From NCBI GenBank assembly GCA_905234455.1, contig CAJOIH010000007.1, forward strand, positions 1 through 64,000: DNA of 64,000 nucleotides, given 5' to 3'. Below, in pieces: positions 43,175 to 55,130 of this stretch. Made by a program: the position numbers and the translations under genes. The DNA is from an uncultured Bacteroidales bacterium (GTDB taxonomy: Bacteria > Bacteroidota > Bacteroidia > Bacteroidales > F082). The first letter of the stretch is position 1. Every line of letters starts with the position of its first letter. The notes under the pieces were generated by a model. That model was not told where the DNA came from. It saw only the letters and a list, made by a program, of their open reading frames with translations, and made no database searches.

Positions 43175-44092
43175 TTAATCCATTGTTAATGAAGGCTCTT
43201 CCGCCTGTTCCAAAAGCTTTTCGTATTGTTCGGGTGAGAGGTCGTTGAAAAAGAAATAGATCGGGTCGACTTGGGTGCCGTTTTTCAGCACTTCATAGTG
43301 CAGGTGGGGTCCCGTGGCTTTTCCGGTGCTTCCCACGTAGCCCACCAGTTGGCCGCGTTTAACTTCATCTCCTTTCTTCACGGCGAATTTCGACAGGTGG
43401 GCGTAACGGGTCTGGTAGCCATAGCCGTGGTCGATGGTGATCATTTTGCCATAGCCCCAGCCGTCGCTATCCACTTTTTCCACCACGCCGTCGCCAGAGG
43501 CATACACGGGGACGCCCCTATCGGCAGCGAAGTCGATGCCGCTGTGGTATTTGGTCACCTTGTAGATCGGGTCGGTGCGATAGCCGAAGAAAGAAGAGAT
43601 TTGTCGAAGGTCCGAGGTCTTGACGGGGATGATGGCCGGGATGCACAACAGCATCTTCGATTTCTGGCGTGCCATCTCGAACACTTCGTCGTAAGAGACT
43701 GACTGGTAATAGAGCTGGCTTGCGATAGTGTCGAGTTTACCCGCCACGCGCTGCACTACATCAGAGTTCCTATAGCCGATCAACTCCTCATAGCGATGGT
43801 CGGAGGCGAAACCCGAACGACGCAATTTGGATGGGACGGGATCGGCTTCAAAAACCATACGATAGATGTTGTTGTCGCGCTCTTCGAGTTCCTCGGCAAC
43901 CACTTCCATATCGCTCAACCGGTCGTCAAGGATTTCGTATTGCAGCCTCAGGTATTCGATCTCGCGAGCTTGAATCCGCTCTACGGGTGAGCCGAAGAAG
44001 TAGAATATCAGCGCCACGATGCCGAGGGCAAAGATAAAAGTGGTCAGCAAAAACACCACGACAGTACCGATATTGATCTTTTGTTTGGCCAT
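43175..44092 (-). CDS. M23 family peptidoglycan endopeptidase (LytM-like)
   Basis: A 305-residue envelope protein with one N-terminal membrane helix (TVVVFLLTTFIFALGIVALI), a coiled coil (about residues 40-75) and a C-terminal M23 domain. Zinc ligands are in YHSGIDFAADRG and HLHYEVLKNG, with RYAHLSKFAV between, so the catalytic set looks complete. Such proteins cut peptide cross-links in peptidoglycan. It is divergent from alaS and followed by the MerR gene. Confidence 0.92.
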   Translation of the reverse strand: MAKQKINIGTVVVFLLTTFIFALGIVALIFYFFGSPVERIQAREIEYLRLQYEILDDRLSDMEVVAEELEERDNNIYRMVFEADPVPSKLRRSGFASDHRYEELIGYRNSDVVQRVAGKLDTIASQLYYQSVSYDEVFEMARQKSKMLLCIPAIIPVKTSDLRQISSFFGYRTDPIYKVTKYHSGIDFAADRGVPVYASGDGVVEKVDSDGWGYGKMITIDHGYGYQTRYAHLSKFAVKKGDEVKRGQLVGYVGSTGKATGPHLHYEVLKNGTQVDPIYFFFNDLSPEQYEKLLEQAEEPSLTMD

Positions 44093-44128
44093 TTTGCGCT
44101 AATGATGCACAAAATTACAAAAAAAGGC

Positions 44129-44136
44129 TAACTTTG
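44129..44136 (+). promoter_or_regulatory. Predicted -7 box for alaS
   Basis: TAACTTTG matches TAnnTTTG, 25 bases before the alaS ATG at 44161. Confidence 0.45.
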
Positions 44137-44160
44137 CATGTTTTTTTGAAATTCATTCCA

Positions 44161-46766
<2,606 letters not shown>

Positions 46767-46770
<4 letters not shown>

Positions 46771-49622
46771 AAGTAATACCCAATCGAGAAGTAGCCGCTG
46801 ACTTTTTTCCTGTATTCGCTCCACTGGACCGTCAACGAGACCGGTCCGATGAAGCTGTCGAAGGAATACTTCAACCCAGCGCCACCTTCATTGCCAAGGG
46901 TTGTGCTAAAAGGTTTGGGGGAGTTGAAATCAACGACTTTGTTATAGATGCCCGTGAGGTAATGTTTCCCGAAGAGACGATACCTCAAATCGCAACGTAA
47001 AATAGCAATGTTTTCTCCTACCAGCGACAAAGGATCACTTCCCACAAAGGGCAGTTGTTCATCGAAATGACGTCCGGCGAGTTCACCGCCATAATAGTTC
47101 CAAAGCCAGGGAAACAACTCATCTTTAGCATAACGCCCGTAGACCTGTGGACTAATCGTAAAGCGATCATTTCCAAATGTATAATTGTATTTGAAAGAAT
47201 AACAGATATCGTAAATGCTTCTTTCACTTGCACCAGGGGTAATATAGAGATGAGAAGCCAAGCGGGCATAGAAACCTCTTGTGGGGAAATATGCATCGTC
47301 GAGATTATCGTAAACCACATCAACATAAGGCACGATATGTTTGCTTTTCGCGTAAAGAATGGTATCGACCACAGTGCTTTCAATGGATGTTTGGTCATAG
47401 CCTGTCAATACGTATGACAGTCCCACCGAGGTGCTAAGGTCAAGCAGATGGAACTGGGAGATGGAGGCTGTCAACTTCCGTTGGAAGTATCTCATATTGA
47501 TGTTTCTGTCTTGGTACACCCACATTTTGTAATGATCGTCCTTATAATCGAAAGCCAGATTGAAGTTGGCCAATGAAGTCCTTGAGTAAGTATAAGCGAT
47601 GTTGACACGGGGGCTATAGCTGAGTTTGGCGGCGAGATTCAGCTTGGAACCGCTGAATCTCTTTTCGTTCAAGCCAAGGCTGAACAGCAAACCCGTACCC
47701 TCGTCGGTGTCATAATGCAGACCCACGCCGAAGACATGAGGTGCAGCTGGTTTCATATCGATACGCAGGTCATACATCTCGGAGAGCAGGCCGCTGTTTT
47801 CGGCGTGAATGGAGTCACTCTCTTTGACGGTATAGGTAATGTCATCGAACGCACCTGTGCCACGGTAAACGTTGATAGCGCTCTCTATGCCATCCTTCTT
47901 ATAGTATTGACCAGGTTGCAGATGGCCTTTGCGGATGAGCCAGCGGTTTTCCCTATCGGAGGTACCTACGACCTCGATGGATCGAATGAGGACCGAGTCG
48001 GTTTCGAGGTTTTTGGCTTTAGGTCCGTGGAGTGTCTTCTCCACAGGATGGCCTGCTTGTCTGTCGACATACTGTTTGACGGCGAGCAGTTGTGCTTCAA
48101 ACTCCTGTGCCTTGCGATAGCCACGGTTCACCAGGGTGTCGATGGCGTCTGCATTGAAGCTGAGCATGCCGTAGCCCGAGATGTCGGGAATCATATAGAC
48201 ATCGCAGAGCTGGCGATTTTCGGCTCTTTTGGCGCTTGTGGTATTGGTAAGCAGTCGTGCCATCACTTGAGGCAGTGACTTCAGGTCTTCCGCTGTAAAT
48301 TTCTTGTCCTGGGTAATCTCCACCCCGATGATGATGTCGGCTCCCATCTCGCGCAGCACGTCGGCGGGGAAGTTGTTGACCAAGCCGCCGTCGACGAGCA
48401 CTTTGTCGCCCATGACCACAGGCGAGAAGACGCCAGGGATGGCCATGCTGGCCCGAATGGCGGTGGGCACGTTGCCACTACGGATCACGACTTCCTCGCC
48501 TGAGATGAGGTCCGTGGCCACGCAGGCAAACGGGATGGGCAGGTCGTTGAAGTCCATATCCTCCTGATAACCGATACACAAGTCATTGAAGAGGTTGATC
48601 AAGGAGCTATTGTTGACATAGGCGCTCGGCAGCTCATTCATGAAGCTTCCGCTTTTTGTTTTGCTGAACAAGCTCTCTAGGCTGAAGGGGACATTGATCA
48701 TGGTTGAAGTGCGGCGTTTGCGCATTTCGTACGACAACAGGCTACGGTCGATCTTATTGCCGATGTATTCGCTCCAGTTGATGTTGGCAATCAAGGTGGC
48801 CAATTCGTCGGGGGTATAGCCCATGGCATAGAGTCCAGCCATGATGGAGCCCATGCTGGTACCTGCCACATAGTCGATGGGGATGCCCAGTTCTTCCATA
48901 TATTTCAGCACGCCGATATGGGCGGCGCCTTTGGCGCCGCCGCCACCCAGCACCACACCTACTTTGGGTCGGGGTGCGCGGATATTCACCTTTTTCTGGG
49001 CCTGCGCTGGCAAGGTCAATGCCAACACTGCCAAGACCACCATCAAAGCCTGTTTCAGGAAGGCGATCAATTTTTGTGTGGCGCGACCGCGGTGGCTGAT
49101 GGCATTTTTCACTTCGTGGCCCAGTTCGGCAAAGGTCTTGTCGTAGCCGTCAGGTTGGAAGATGGGGTCATAGCCGAAGCCTTCGGTACCACGCTGCTCC
49201 TCAGTAATCTGTCCGTCGCAACGTCCTTCGAAAAAATGCATCTCGCCGTTGAGGTTCAACGCGATGGCCGTACGGAAGGCCGCCTTGCGGTTGGTCTGGC
49301 CTTTCATGGCTGCCAGCATCTTGTCGACGTTGTCCTGGTAGCTGCAGTGTTCGCCGGCATAACGGGCGGAGTAGACCCCCGGAGCTCCTCCCAGGGCTTC
49401 CACTTCGAGTCCTGTGTCATCGGCAAAACAGTCCACATGGAACCTGTCAGTGACAAAGTCGGCCTTGATCTTGGCGTTGCCCTCGATGGTGTCGGCGTCT
49501 TCGACGATGTCTTCGTGGCAGCCGATTTCCTCAAGGCTGAGCACCTCATAGAGCCCGTCCATGATCTCGCGCATCTCGCGCAGTTTATTTTTGTTGTTGG
49601 TGGCAAAAACGATCTTTCTCAT
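46767..49622 (-). CDS. RdgB (XTP/dITP pyrophosphatase) fused to patatin-POTRA-barrel protein
   Basis: A single 951-residue open frame with two distinct parts. The first ~190 residues are Rdg[18 protein letters not shown], the [14 protein letters not shown] and GFGYDPIF sites, and [14 protein letters not shown] at the usual end; this domain hydrolyses non-canonical purine nucleotides in the cytoplasm. Without a stop it continues into [18 protein letters not shown], a signal-peptide-like segment. A patatin domain follows ([35 protein letters not shown] with the Ser-Asp pair), then a POTRA-like part and a C-terminal barrel ending in Phe, as in type Vd/PlpD phospholipases. The start overlaps ung (ATGA). 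The patatin half may start separately near 49043 (ATG) or at a TTG just upstream. Confidence 0.85.
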
Positions 49623-50296
49623 AACTTCCAATCGATAGGTTGAATTCCGTTTTGTATCAAGTAATTATTGGTTTGCGAAAAATGATGGCAGCCGAAAAAG
49701 CCTCGGCTCGCCGACAGGGGTGATGGATGTACAGACCTGAGTATCAAGTGTTTACTTGAATCAATCAAAGTCTGTTTTGCAATGGCGTAATTGCCCCAAA
49801 GGATAAACACCAGGTGTTCACGTTGTTCGGAGAGGGCACGGATGGCAGCGTCGGTGAATTGTTCCCAGCCATGGCGTGAGTGCGAAGCGGCTTGGCCTGC
49901 GCGCACGGTGAGTGAGGCGTTGAGCAGCAGCACTCCTTCCCTAGCCCATTTCTCGAGGTTGCCCGAGTGGGCGATGGGGATGCCCAGGTCAGCGTTCAGT
50001 TCCTTGAAGATGTTTTGCAGTGAAGGTGGGAAGGGCACGCCGTCGGGTACTGAGAACGAGAGCCCATGGGCTTGTCCGGGTCCGTGATAGGGATCTTGGC
50101 CCAGGATCACCACTTTCACTTTATCGAAGGGTGTCAGATTGAACGCGTTGAAAATCAAAGGGCCGGGGGGATACACGGCAAATTGGCGTTTCTCGCTGAC
50201 GAGGAACGACTTGAGTTCGGCGAAGTAGGGTGCCTCAAATTGGGGACGGAGCACCTGATACCAGCTTTCATCGATATCGGGCCTTTTTACTTCCAT
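49619..50296 (-). CDS. ung: Uracil-DNA glycosylase
   Basis: A 225-residue family 1 UDG that removes uracil from DNA. The catalytic water-activating loop is [18 protein letters not shown], and the leucine/minor-groove loop is [11 protein letters not shown]. Length is normal. It is immediately followed by, and overlaps by four bases, the RdgB part of the fused gene, linking two DNA/nucleotide quality-control functions. The segment before it holds a 16-bp palindrome near the divergent lipoprotein gene. Confidence 0.97.
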   Translation of the reverse strand: MEVKRPDIDESWYQVLRPQFEAPYFAELKSFLVSEKRQFAVYPPGPLIFNAFNLTPFDKVKVVILGQDPYHGPGQAHGLSFSVPDGVPFPPSLQNIFKELNADLGIPIAHSGNLEKWAREGVLLLNASLTVRAGQAASHSRHGWEQFTDAAIRALSEQREHLVFILWGNYAIAKQTLIDSSKHLILRSVHPSPLSASRGFFGCHHFSQTNNYLIQNGIQPIDWKL

Positions 50297-50350
50297 TGGA
50301 GAATAGTTAAATTTTTATGCAAAGATGGAAATAATTCCCGTAAAAATCCG

Positions 50351-50366
50351 TTATTTTGCAAAATAA
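50351..50366. repeat. Perfect 16-bp palindrome between ung and a lipoprotein gene
   Basis: TTATTTTGCAAAATAA is its own reverse complement. Each half resembles a -7 box (TTATTTTG against TAnnTTTG), so it may act as a symmetric divergent promoter or an operator. Confidence 0.5.
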
Positions 50367-50377
50367 TTCTTAATCCA

Positions 50378-50503
50378 ATGAAGAGAATCGCCATTGTATT
50401 GTTAACTATCCTTGTCGCGGCCATCGCGATGTCGTCATGCAAATCGTCGAGTTGTGCGGCTTACGGTGAGACGGGCAAGTATCAAATTGAAACCCGCTAT
50501 TGA
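50378..50503 (+). CDS. Tiny cysteine-containing lipoprotein
   Basis: A 41-residue protein with a lipoprotein signal (MKRIAIVLLTILVAAIAMSSC, lipid-attached Cys at residue 21), leaving about 20 mature residues with a second cysteine (KSSSCAAYGETGKYQIETRY). No known domain. It is coupled to the next gene, whose TTG start overlaps its TGA stop, so a shared envelope role is possible. It is too small for similarity searching to be decisive, but a plausible lipobox and the coupling support it as a real gene. Confidence 0.6.
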   Translation: MKRIAIVLLTILVAAIAMSSCKSSSCAAYGETGKYQIETRY

Positions 50504-51237
50504 AACTCTCTCGCCTTCTCGTTGCGGCTGCTTTTGCCTTGACGCCCGTCATCCTTGACGCGCAGGAGGACATCATATACAACCGCGAGAGCACGGTCCA
50601 TGCCACGGTCCACAGCCAGGGACTTGGCATAGGATACAAACAGGGCAAGATCAGGGATATCCACAAGACCACTTATTGGGACTTTGAACTTTCCTATTTA
50701 CGACCTCTCAAGCAGATCAAGCTGATGCAATATTACAGCACCAGTTCCTTTGTCTATGGCAAGCTCAACGATGTGTTGATTCTCAGGGCGGGTTACGAGG
50801 AGCAACGAAGGATTTATGGCAAGCCCTACTGGGGAGGTGTCGAGTTGCGATGGCTTTACGAGGCCGGTGCCTCGTTGGCGCTGTTGAAGCCCTATTATTA
50901 CATGGTGTTGGTAGCCAAGCCGACTCAGGACGGAGGATATGTGGAGGAATACGATTATCAGACTTTCGAGAACAGTTCGCTATGGATCGAGATTCTCGGC
51001 AAGGCGCCTTTCAAGCATGGGCTTGACGAGATCAAGCTCCGTCCGGGTGTCTACGTCAAAGGCGGGATGGCATTTGAGATTGGCACCAGCAGGCTTCGTG
51101 CCCAGTCGATCGAAGTCGGGGCCGTGGTCGAGTATTTCCCTCAGGGCATCCCCTTGATGGCCCAAAACCCTCCCTCCTATGTGATTCCGACGCTTTACCT
51201 GTCGTACAGTTGGGGATCGCGTTACAATAAGTATTAA
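50500..51237 (+). CDS. Exported protein, probable outer-membrane beta-barrel
   Basis: A 245-residue protein with a signal peptide (MKLSRLLVAAAFALTPVILDAQ) and a body of alternating polar and aromatic residues (WDFELSYLRPLKQIK, YVIPTLYLSYSWGSRYNKY) typical of small outer-membrane barrels. It ends with an aromatic residue. Function unknown. The start is a TTG at 50500 that overlaps the stop of the tiny lipoprotein; there is no nearer ATG that keeps the signal peptide. A strong bidirectional terminator follows. Confidence 0.68.
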   Translation: MKLSRLLVAAAFALTPVILDAQEDIIYNRESTVHATVHSQGLGIGYKQGKIRDIHKTTYWDFELSYLRPLKQIKLMQYYSTSSFVYGKLNDVLILRAGYEEQRRIYGKPYWGGVELRWLYEAGASLALLKPYYYMVLVAKPTQDGGYVEEYDYQTFENSSLWIEILGKAPFKHGLDEIKLRPGVYVKGGMAFEIGTSRLRAQSIEVGAVVEYFPQGIPLMAQNPPSYVIPTLYLSYSWGSRYNKY

Positions 51238-51241
51238 AATA

Positions 51242-51276
51242 AAAAAGGAGGCCTTTTTCGAAAAGGCCTCCTTTTT
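51242..51276. terminator. Bidirectional terminator
   Basis: AAAAAGGAGGCCTTTT and AAAAGGCCTCCTTTTT form a perfect 16-bp stem with a TCG loop. It lies between two convergent genes and ends in T-runs on both strands. Confidence 0.93.
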
Positions 51277-51293
51277 GTTTGGCTTCAAAGTGT

Positions 51294-54248
51294 TTAGAAC
51301 ACCATGAACTTCACGCTTGAGGTGTGGCTGCCGGCGTTGAGGCGGAGCACATAGGCACCTTTGGCGAGGTCGCTCATTGTGACGTTCACTTCGTGTTTGC
51401 CTTGGCTGAAGTTGCCGAGGCTTTCCATCTTGACCTGACGTCCGCTCATGTCGTAGACCTGATAGCTGACGGTAGCGTTATCGTTCAGCAGGAAGCTGAC
51501 CTTAGCTTCGTCGCGGACGGGGTTGGGATACATGCTGACCTTGGTCTCGGCGAGGGTTGCGGGTGTCTCGGGGACGCTGGTGCCGCTCTCCTGACGATAG
51601 GTCTCGCAGCGGAACAGGCCTCTGCCGTAAGTGGCGGCATAGATCACACCTTGGTTGTTGGTACCGGCATATTCGGTCACATATTCAACCTCGTCGATCA
51701 CTGTGACCACATACTGAGGATCTTGGGTGATGAGCTGTTGTTTCAGATCCATGACCGGCACGTCGCCCATGTTCTCGTTTTCGAGTGTCCAGGTGGGGCT
51801 GGAGGAGCTGATATTGGTGCAGCGATACACGCCGTGGTCGGTACCGACGAGCACATGGCCGTTGCTGGCGCCGCTATAGGTGCTGGTGTAGACGGAAGAG
51901 TACACTGGCATCTTAGGCATGTTGCCTTGTTTTTCTTCGAAGGTGGGGGCGCTTGACAGGGCGTTTCTCGAATACAGCACGTAGTTGTCGTTGCCATAGT
52001 TGCCCAGAGTGACGATCAGTTTGTTGGCATCATCGGAATAGACGGCGATGCTGGTCACGCACTGGGTGGTGGTGGGCAGTTCGATGGGGGTGACGACGGG
52101 GGCGAAGTCAGCTGAATCGGGATGGGCGGTGTAGGCGTCGACAGCCTGTCTCATGTTGCTGATGCGATAGAGGCCGTTGGCTTTGGTACCGATGAAGAGG
52201 TCATCGCCATCGGCGCTGAAGGTCATGCAGGTAGGCAGACCTGTGATATTGGCGATCTTATACCAATTGGTAGCCAAGCTGAAACGGATGGCGTTGAGGG
52301 TATAATAGATGTCGTAGGTGGTGCTGCTCTTGTAGCTGGGAACGACCAGCTTGGTGGAAATAGGATCGTGAACCAGCAGTGAATCGCTATGGGCGGGAGT
52401 CACGGAGTCGTAATGCATGTTGATGGGCAGGACATAATCGAAAGGATAGCCGTTGGTGCTCATGCACTGGACCACATCGCCTGCTTCTTGTTCCTTAGAG
52501 CACTTGAACCAGACTTCTTCGGTGCTATATTCATCGTCGAAGGTCTCCCAGTAGGCCATAGGCATGCAGAAGTTGCTAAAGCTGGGGGTCATGTTGGCGG
52601 TGAAGTTGGAGAAGTCGTAGTTGATGCCACCGTCTTGGGTACGCTGGAGACGGCCTTGACCGTCTTCATCGTTGATGGTCAGGATCATTGCCTTGGGTTG
52701 GATCAGGGAAACGGCGCAGGGACCGGGGTTGTAGACATCGCTGAAGGTGCCGTAGAGGGCTCCTGTGAGTTCAGGATAGAGCAGTTCGCCGGTTTCCATG
52801 TTGTTGAGTCCTTCTTGACCTTCGATGATCATCGGGCCGTGGTCGATGACGCCACCCACGAGGCGGGTGTTCTTACCAGTCGGGGCGACTGACAGGCAGC
52901 GGGTGGTGGTGTAACCCCTGTTGCAGTTGGTGAAGGTAAGGTAGGTATCGTCAACCTTGGTGGCTTTGTAGACACCACCATCGGTACCTACATAGGCCTC
53001 GTTATCGTTGTTAGGATTGAAGACCATGGCGTTGATGCCGGTATGGAGTGAGCCGGCGCTGGAAAGCTGGAGAGCCATGTAATAGCCGTTGGCTTCGCCT
53101 GAAGGTCTTTCGAGGAACCAAACGTTGTAGCCCAACACATAGAGGCGGTCGGGGTTTTGGGGATCCACCACGAGGCGGTGGTTGTAAAGGCCCCTGCCAT
53201 TATAGACTTGGTGACCTTGGGCAGCGGTGACTTTGGGAAGGATCACGTTCCAGCTTTCACCTTGGTCCTCACTGAGGTAAATCTTGTTGTGGTTGCCTTC
53301 GGCATCGACGGTGGCAGCGTAGATCACGTTGTCATCCGATGGGGCGATGACGATGTCGAGCAAGCCGTCAGCAGTGCCGATGGCTTCGATGACGCCTTCG
53401 TTGACCACGTCATTGGCATCGTCGGATGATTTGCACTGCATGTTGTCGAGGGTGCCGATATAGATCTTTCCTTCGATGGAAGCGACCACAGTATGATCGG
53501 AACCGACAGCCACTTCGATGGCATTACCGGTAAGGTCGTTGCCGTCGACTTTGGCATAGTACCAAGTACCGTTTTGGAGGTATCTCAGACCGTCGCTGGT
53601 GGCTGCAATGACTTTACTGCCATCGATGGCGAGGTCGTTGATGAAGCTCCATTCACCAGTGGGATCGTTGGGATTGGCCGGGGTGGTACCTTCAATCAGC
53701 GTCATCGTGTTGTCGTCGGGGTCGATCATGTAAAGACCGCTGCCGAGGAAACTGTTGGTGTAGTCATAATCGGACAGACCGTTATAGTTATAGGCTTCGC
53801 CACAGTCGCCGGTACCCACATAGATGGTGCCGTCTTCGGCTTGAGCCATGCAGCTGACCATCATGTTGTCACCAATCTTGTGCCATGAAATGCCTCTGTT
53901 CCAGGTGTAATAAACGCCACCGCCCATGGAGCCGGCATAGGCCCAGGCGTTGTGATTCTTGCTGTAGAGCACAGAAGTGGTGCGGCCGCCGGCGTTATCG
54001 GGACCCATTGAAAGCCAATAGACTTCGTCACTCTTTGTGCTGTTCTCCACCTGCTTGCTGGCAGCGATCAGCCAAGCCGGGTCGATCAAACCGGTTTCCT
54101 GATTGGCACGCATGCTGTTGAGGTAAGCCCCAACGTTGGAGTTGTCTTTTTCACGGGGCACATAGTGTCCACCTTGATCAGCCATGACTGACTGACCCAA
54201 GATCATGATTACCAAAAGTAAACTGAAAGGTAAAAATCTTTTCTTCAT
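51294..54248 (-). CDS. Large T9SS cargo with sialidase/BNR-like propeller repeats
   Basis: A 984-residue secreted protein. It has a signal peptide (MKKRFLPFSLLLVIMILGQS), then a long region of beta-propeller type repeats: SMGPDNAGGRTTSVLYS, YAGSMGGGVYYTWNRGISW, DGTIYVGTGDCGEAY and SEDQGESWNVILP carry the Ser-x-Asp-x-Gly-x-Thr-Trp-like BNR/sortilin pattern. It ends with a T9SS domain (MYPNPVRDEAKVSF to SSVKFMVF). No catalytic sialidase residues could be assigned, so a binding role is as likely as an enzyme. The ATG at 54248 begins the signal peptide; an in-frame ATG at 54353 adds 35 unlikely residues. Confidence 0.82.
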   Translation of the reverse strand: MKKRFLPFSLLLVIMILGQSVMADQGGHYVPREKDNSNVGAYLNSMRANQETGLIDPAWLIAASKQVENSTKSDEVYWLSMGPDNAGGRTTSVLYSKNHNAWAYAGSMGGGVYYTWNRGISWHKIGDNMMVSCMAQAEDGTIYVGTGDCGEAYNYNGLSDYDYTNSFLGSGLYMIDPDDNTMTLIEGTTPANPNDPTGEWSFINDLAIDGSKVIAATSDGLRYLQNGTWYYAKVDGNDLTGNAIEVAVGSDHTVVASIEGKIYIGTLDNMQCKSSDDANDVVNEGVIEAIGTADGLLDIVIAPSDDNVIYAATVDAEGNHNKIYLSEDQGESWNVILPKVTAAQGHQVYNGRGLYNHRLVVDPQNPDRLYVLGYNVWFLERPSGEANGYYMALQLSSAGSLHTGINAMVFNPNNDNEAYVGTDGGVYKATKVDDTYLTFTNCNRGYTTTRCLSVAPTGKNTRLVGGVIDHGPMIIEGQEGLNNMETGELLYPELTGALYGTFSDVYNPGPCAVSLIQPKAMILTINDEDGQGRLQRTQDGGINYDFSNFTANMTPSFSNFCMPMAYWETFDDEYSTEEVWFKCSKEQEAGDVVQCMSTNGYPFDYVLPINMHYDSVTPAHSDSLLVHDPISTKLVVPSYKSSTTYDIYYTLNAIRFSLATNWYKIANITGLPTCMTFSADGDDLFIGTKANGLYRISNMRQAVDAYTAHPDSADFAPVVTPIELPTTTQCVTSIAVYSDDANKLIVTLGNYGNDNYVLYSRNALSSAPTFEEKQGNMPKMPVYSSVYTSTYSGASNGHVLVGTDHGVYRCTNISSSSPTWTLENENMGDVPVMDLKQQLITQDPQYVVTVIDEVEYVTEYAGTNNQGVIYAATYGRGLFRCETYRQESGTSVPETPATLAETKVSMYPNPVRDEAKVSFLLNDNATVSYQVYDMSGRQVKMESLGNFSQGKHEVNVTMSDLAKGAYVLRLNAGSHTSSVKFMVF

Positions 54249-54375
54249 ATTACGCAATTTTGATTGTATTTCCCAATTAGTAATAGTCTGCAAATATCTT
54301 CCAAAGAAAAATAATTTTGGAAGTTTTTTTTTCAAAAAAAATAGGGAATACAAACGAAAACGGCTGTAATACAGA

Positions 54376-55128
54376 TTAAAAGGCCGTCATCATTTCAGCT
54401 TGCAGCCAGCCGACGCTACCATCGGCGATTTTGATTTTGTTCCAGCCGTTGGATTGGTCCATGATACGCACCTTGGCGCCTTCATGGAGCACGAACAGGT
54501 CGACGCTGTTCTCGCTGGGCGAGCTCTTCACGGTGACGGTGGGGGTCATGACGATGGCTTCGTCGTGACGGCTCCTATCCTGGTATTTTTCGACGGCAAA
54601 AATCACGGAGAGCGCCAGCCCCACAGTAACGAGCAGACCTACAAAGAATCCCGCTTTGCGCAAGCCAGTCCTACGTGCCATCAGGAAGACGAAGAGGCAT
54701 ATCAGGAACAGGGCGAAGGCGATGACGCTGACCCAAGCCCAGCCGTCGGCTGAGAGCGACGACTTCAAGCTGTTCCACCATCGTTCGAGAAACGACTGGG
54801 GAAGGACATTGATTTTGTCGACCACAGCCAGGTTGGCGATTTCCAGGTTGGTTCGGATATCTTCGTCGCTGGGATTGAGTTTCAGGGCCTTCTCGTAATA
54901 CAGGATGGCCATCGGGTATTGTCTCATTTTATAATAGGTGTTTCCCATATTATAATAGAGTTCCGCCGACTCCACGCCTGAATCCGCGATGTTCCCATAG
55001 AGCGTCAGGGCCTGTTCATAATCGCCTTCGCTATAGGCGGCGTTACCCTCCTCAAACCAGTTGTCGGTCTGGGCAAGACCCGCCACAGAAACCAATACCG
55101 TCACTAATAAAACTGCTATCTTCTTCAT
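54376..55128 (-). CDS. batE: BatE (TPR and SH3-like membrane protein)
   Basis: A 250-residue protein with a signal peptide, TPR repeats (NWFEEGNAAYSEGDYEQAL and AELYYNMGNTYYKMRQYPMA), two membrane helices (about residues 130-185) and a C-terminal SH3-like domain (VTVKSSPSENSVDLFVLHEG to GWLQAEM). This is the usual end of Bacteroidetes aerotolerance (bat) operons. It probably helps assemble the BatABC complex at the inner membrane or periplasm. The ATG at 55128 follows the batD stop by two bases; an in-frame TTG at 55134 is less likely. Confidence 0.88.
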   Translation of the reverse strand: MKKIAVLLVTVLVSVAGLAQTDNWFEEGNAAYSEGDYEQALTLYGNIADSGVESAELYYNMGNTYYKMRQYPMAILYYEKALKLNPSDEDIRTNLEIANLAVVDKINVLPQSFLERWWNSLKSSLSADGWAWVSVIAFALFLICLFVFLMARRTGLRKAGFFVGLLVTVGLALSVIFAVEKYQDRSRHDEAIVMTPTVTVKSSPSENSVDLFVLHEGAKVRIMDQSNGWNKIKIADGSVGWLQAEMMTAF

Positions 55129-55130
55129 GA

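Noticed and set aside
54249-54353. N-terminal extension of the large T9SS protein
   Set aside because: The extension precedes a complete signal peptide and is encoded by AT-rich leader sequence.
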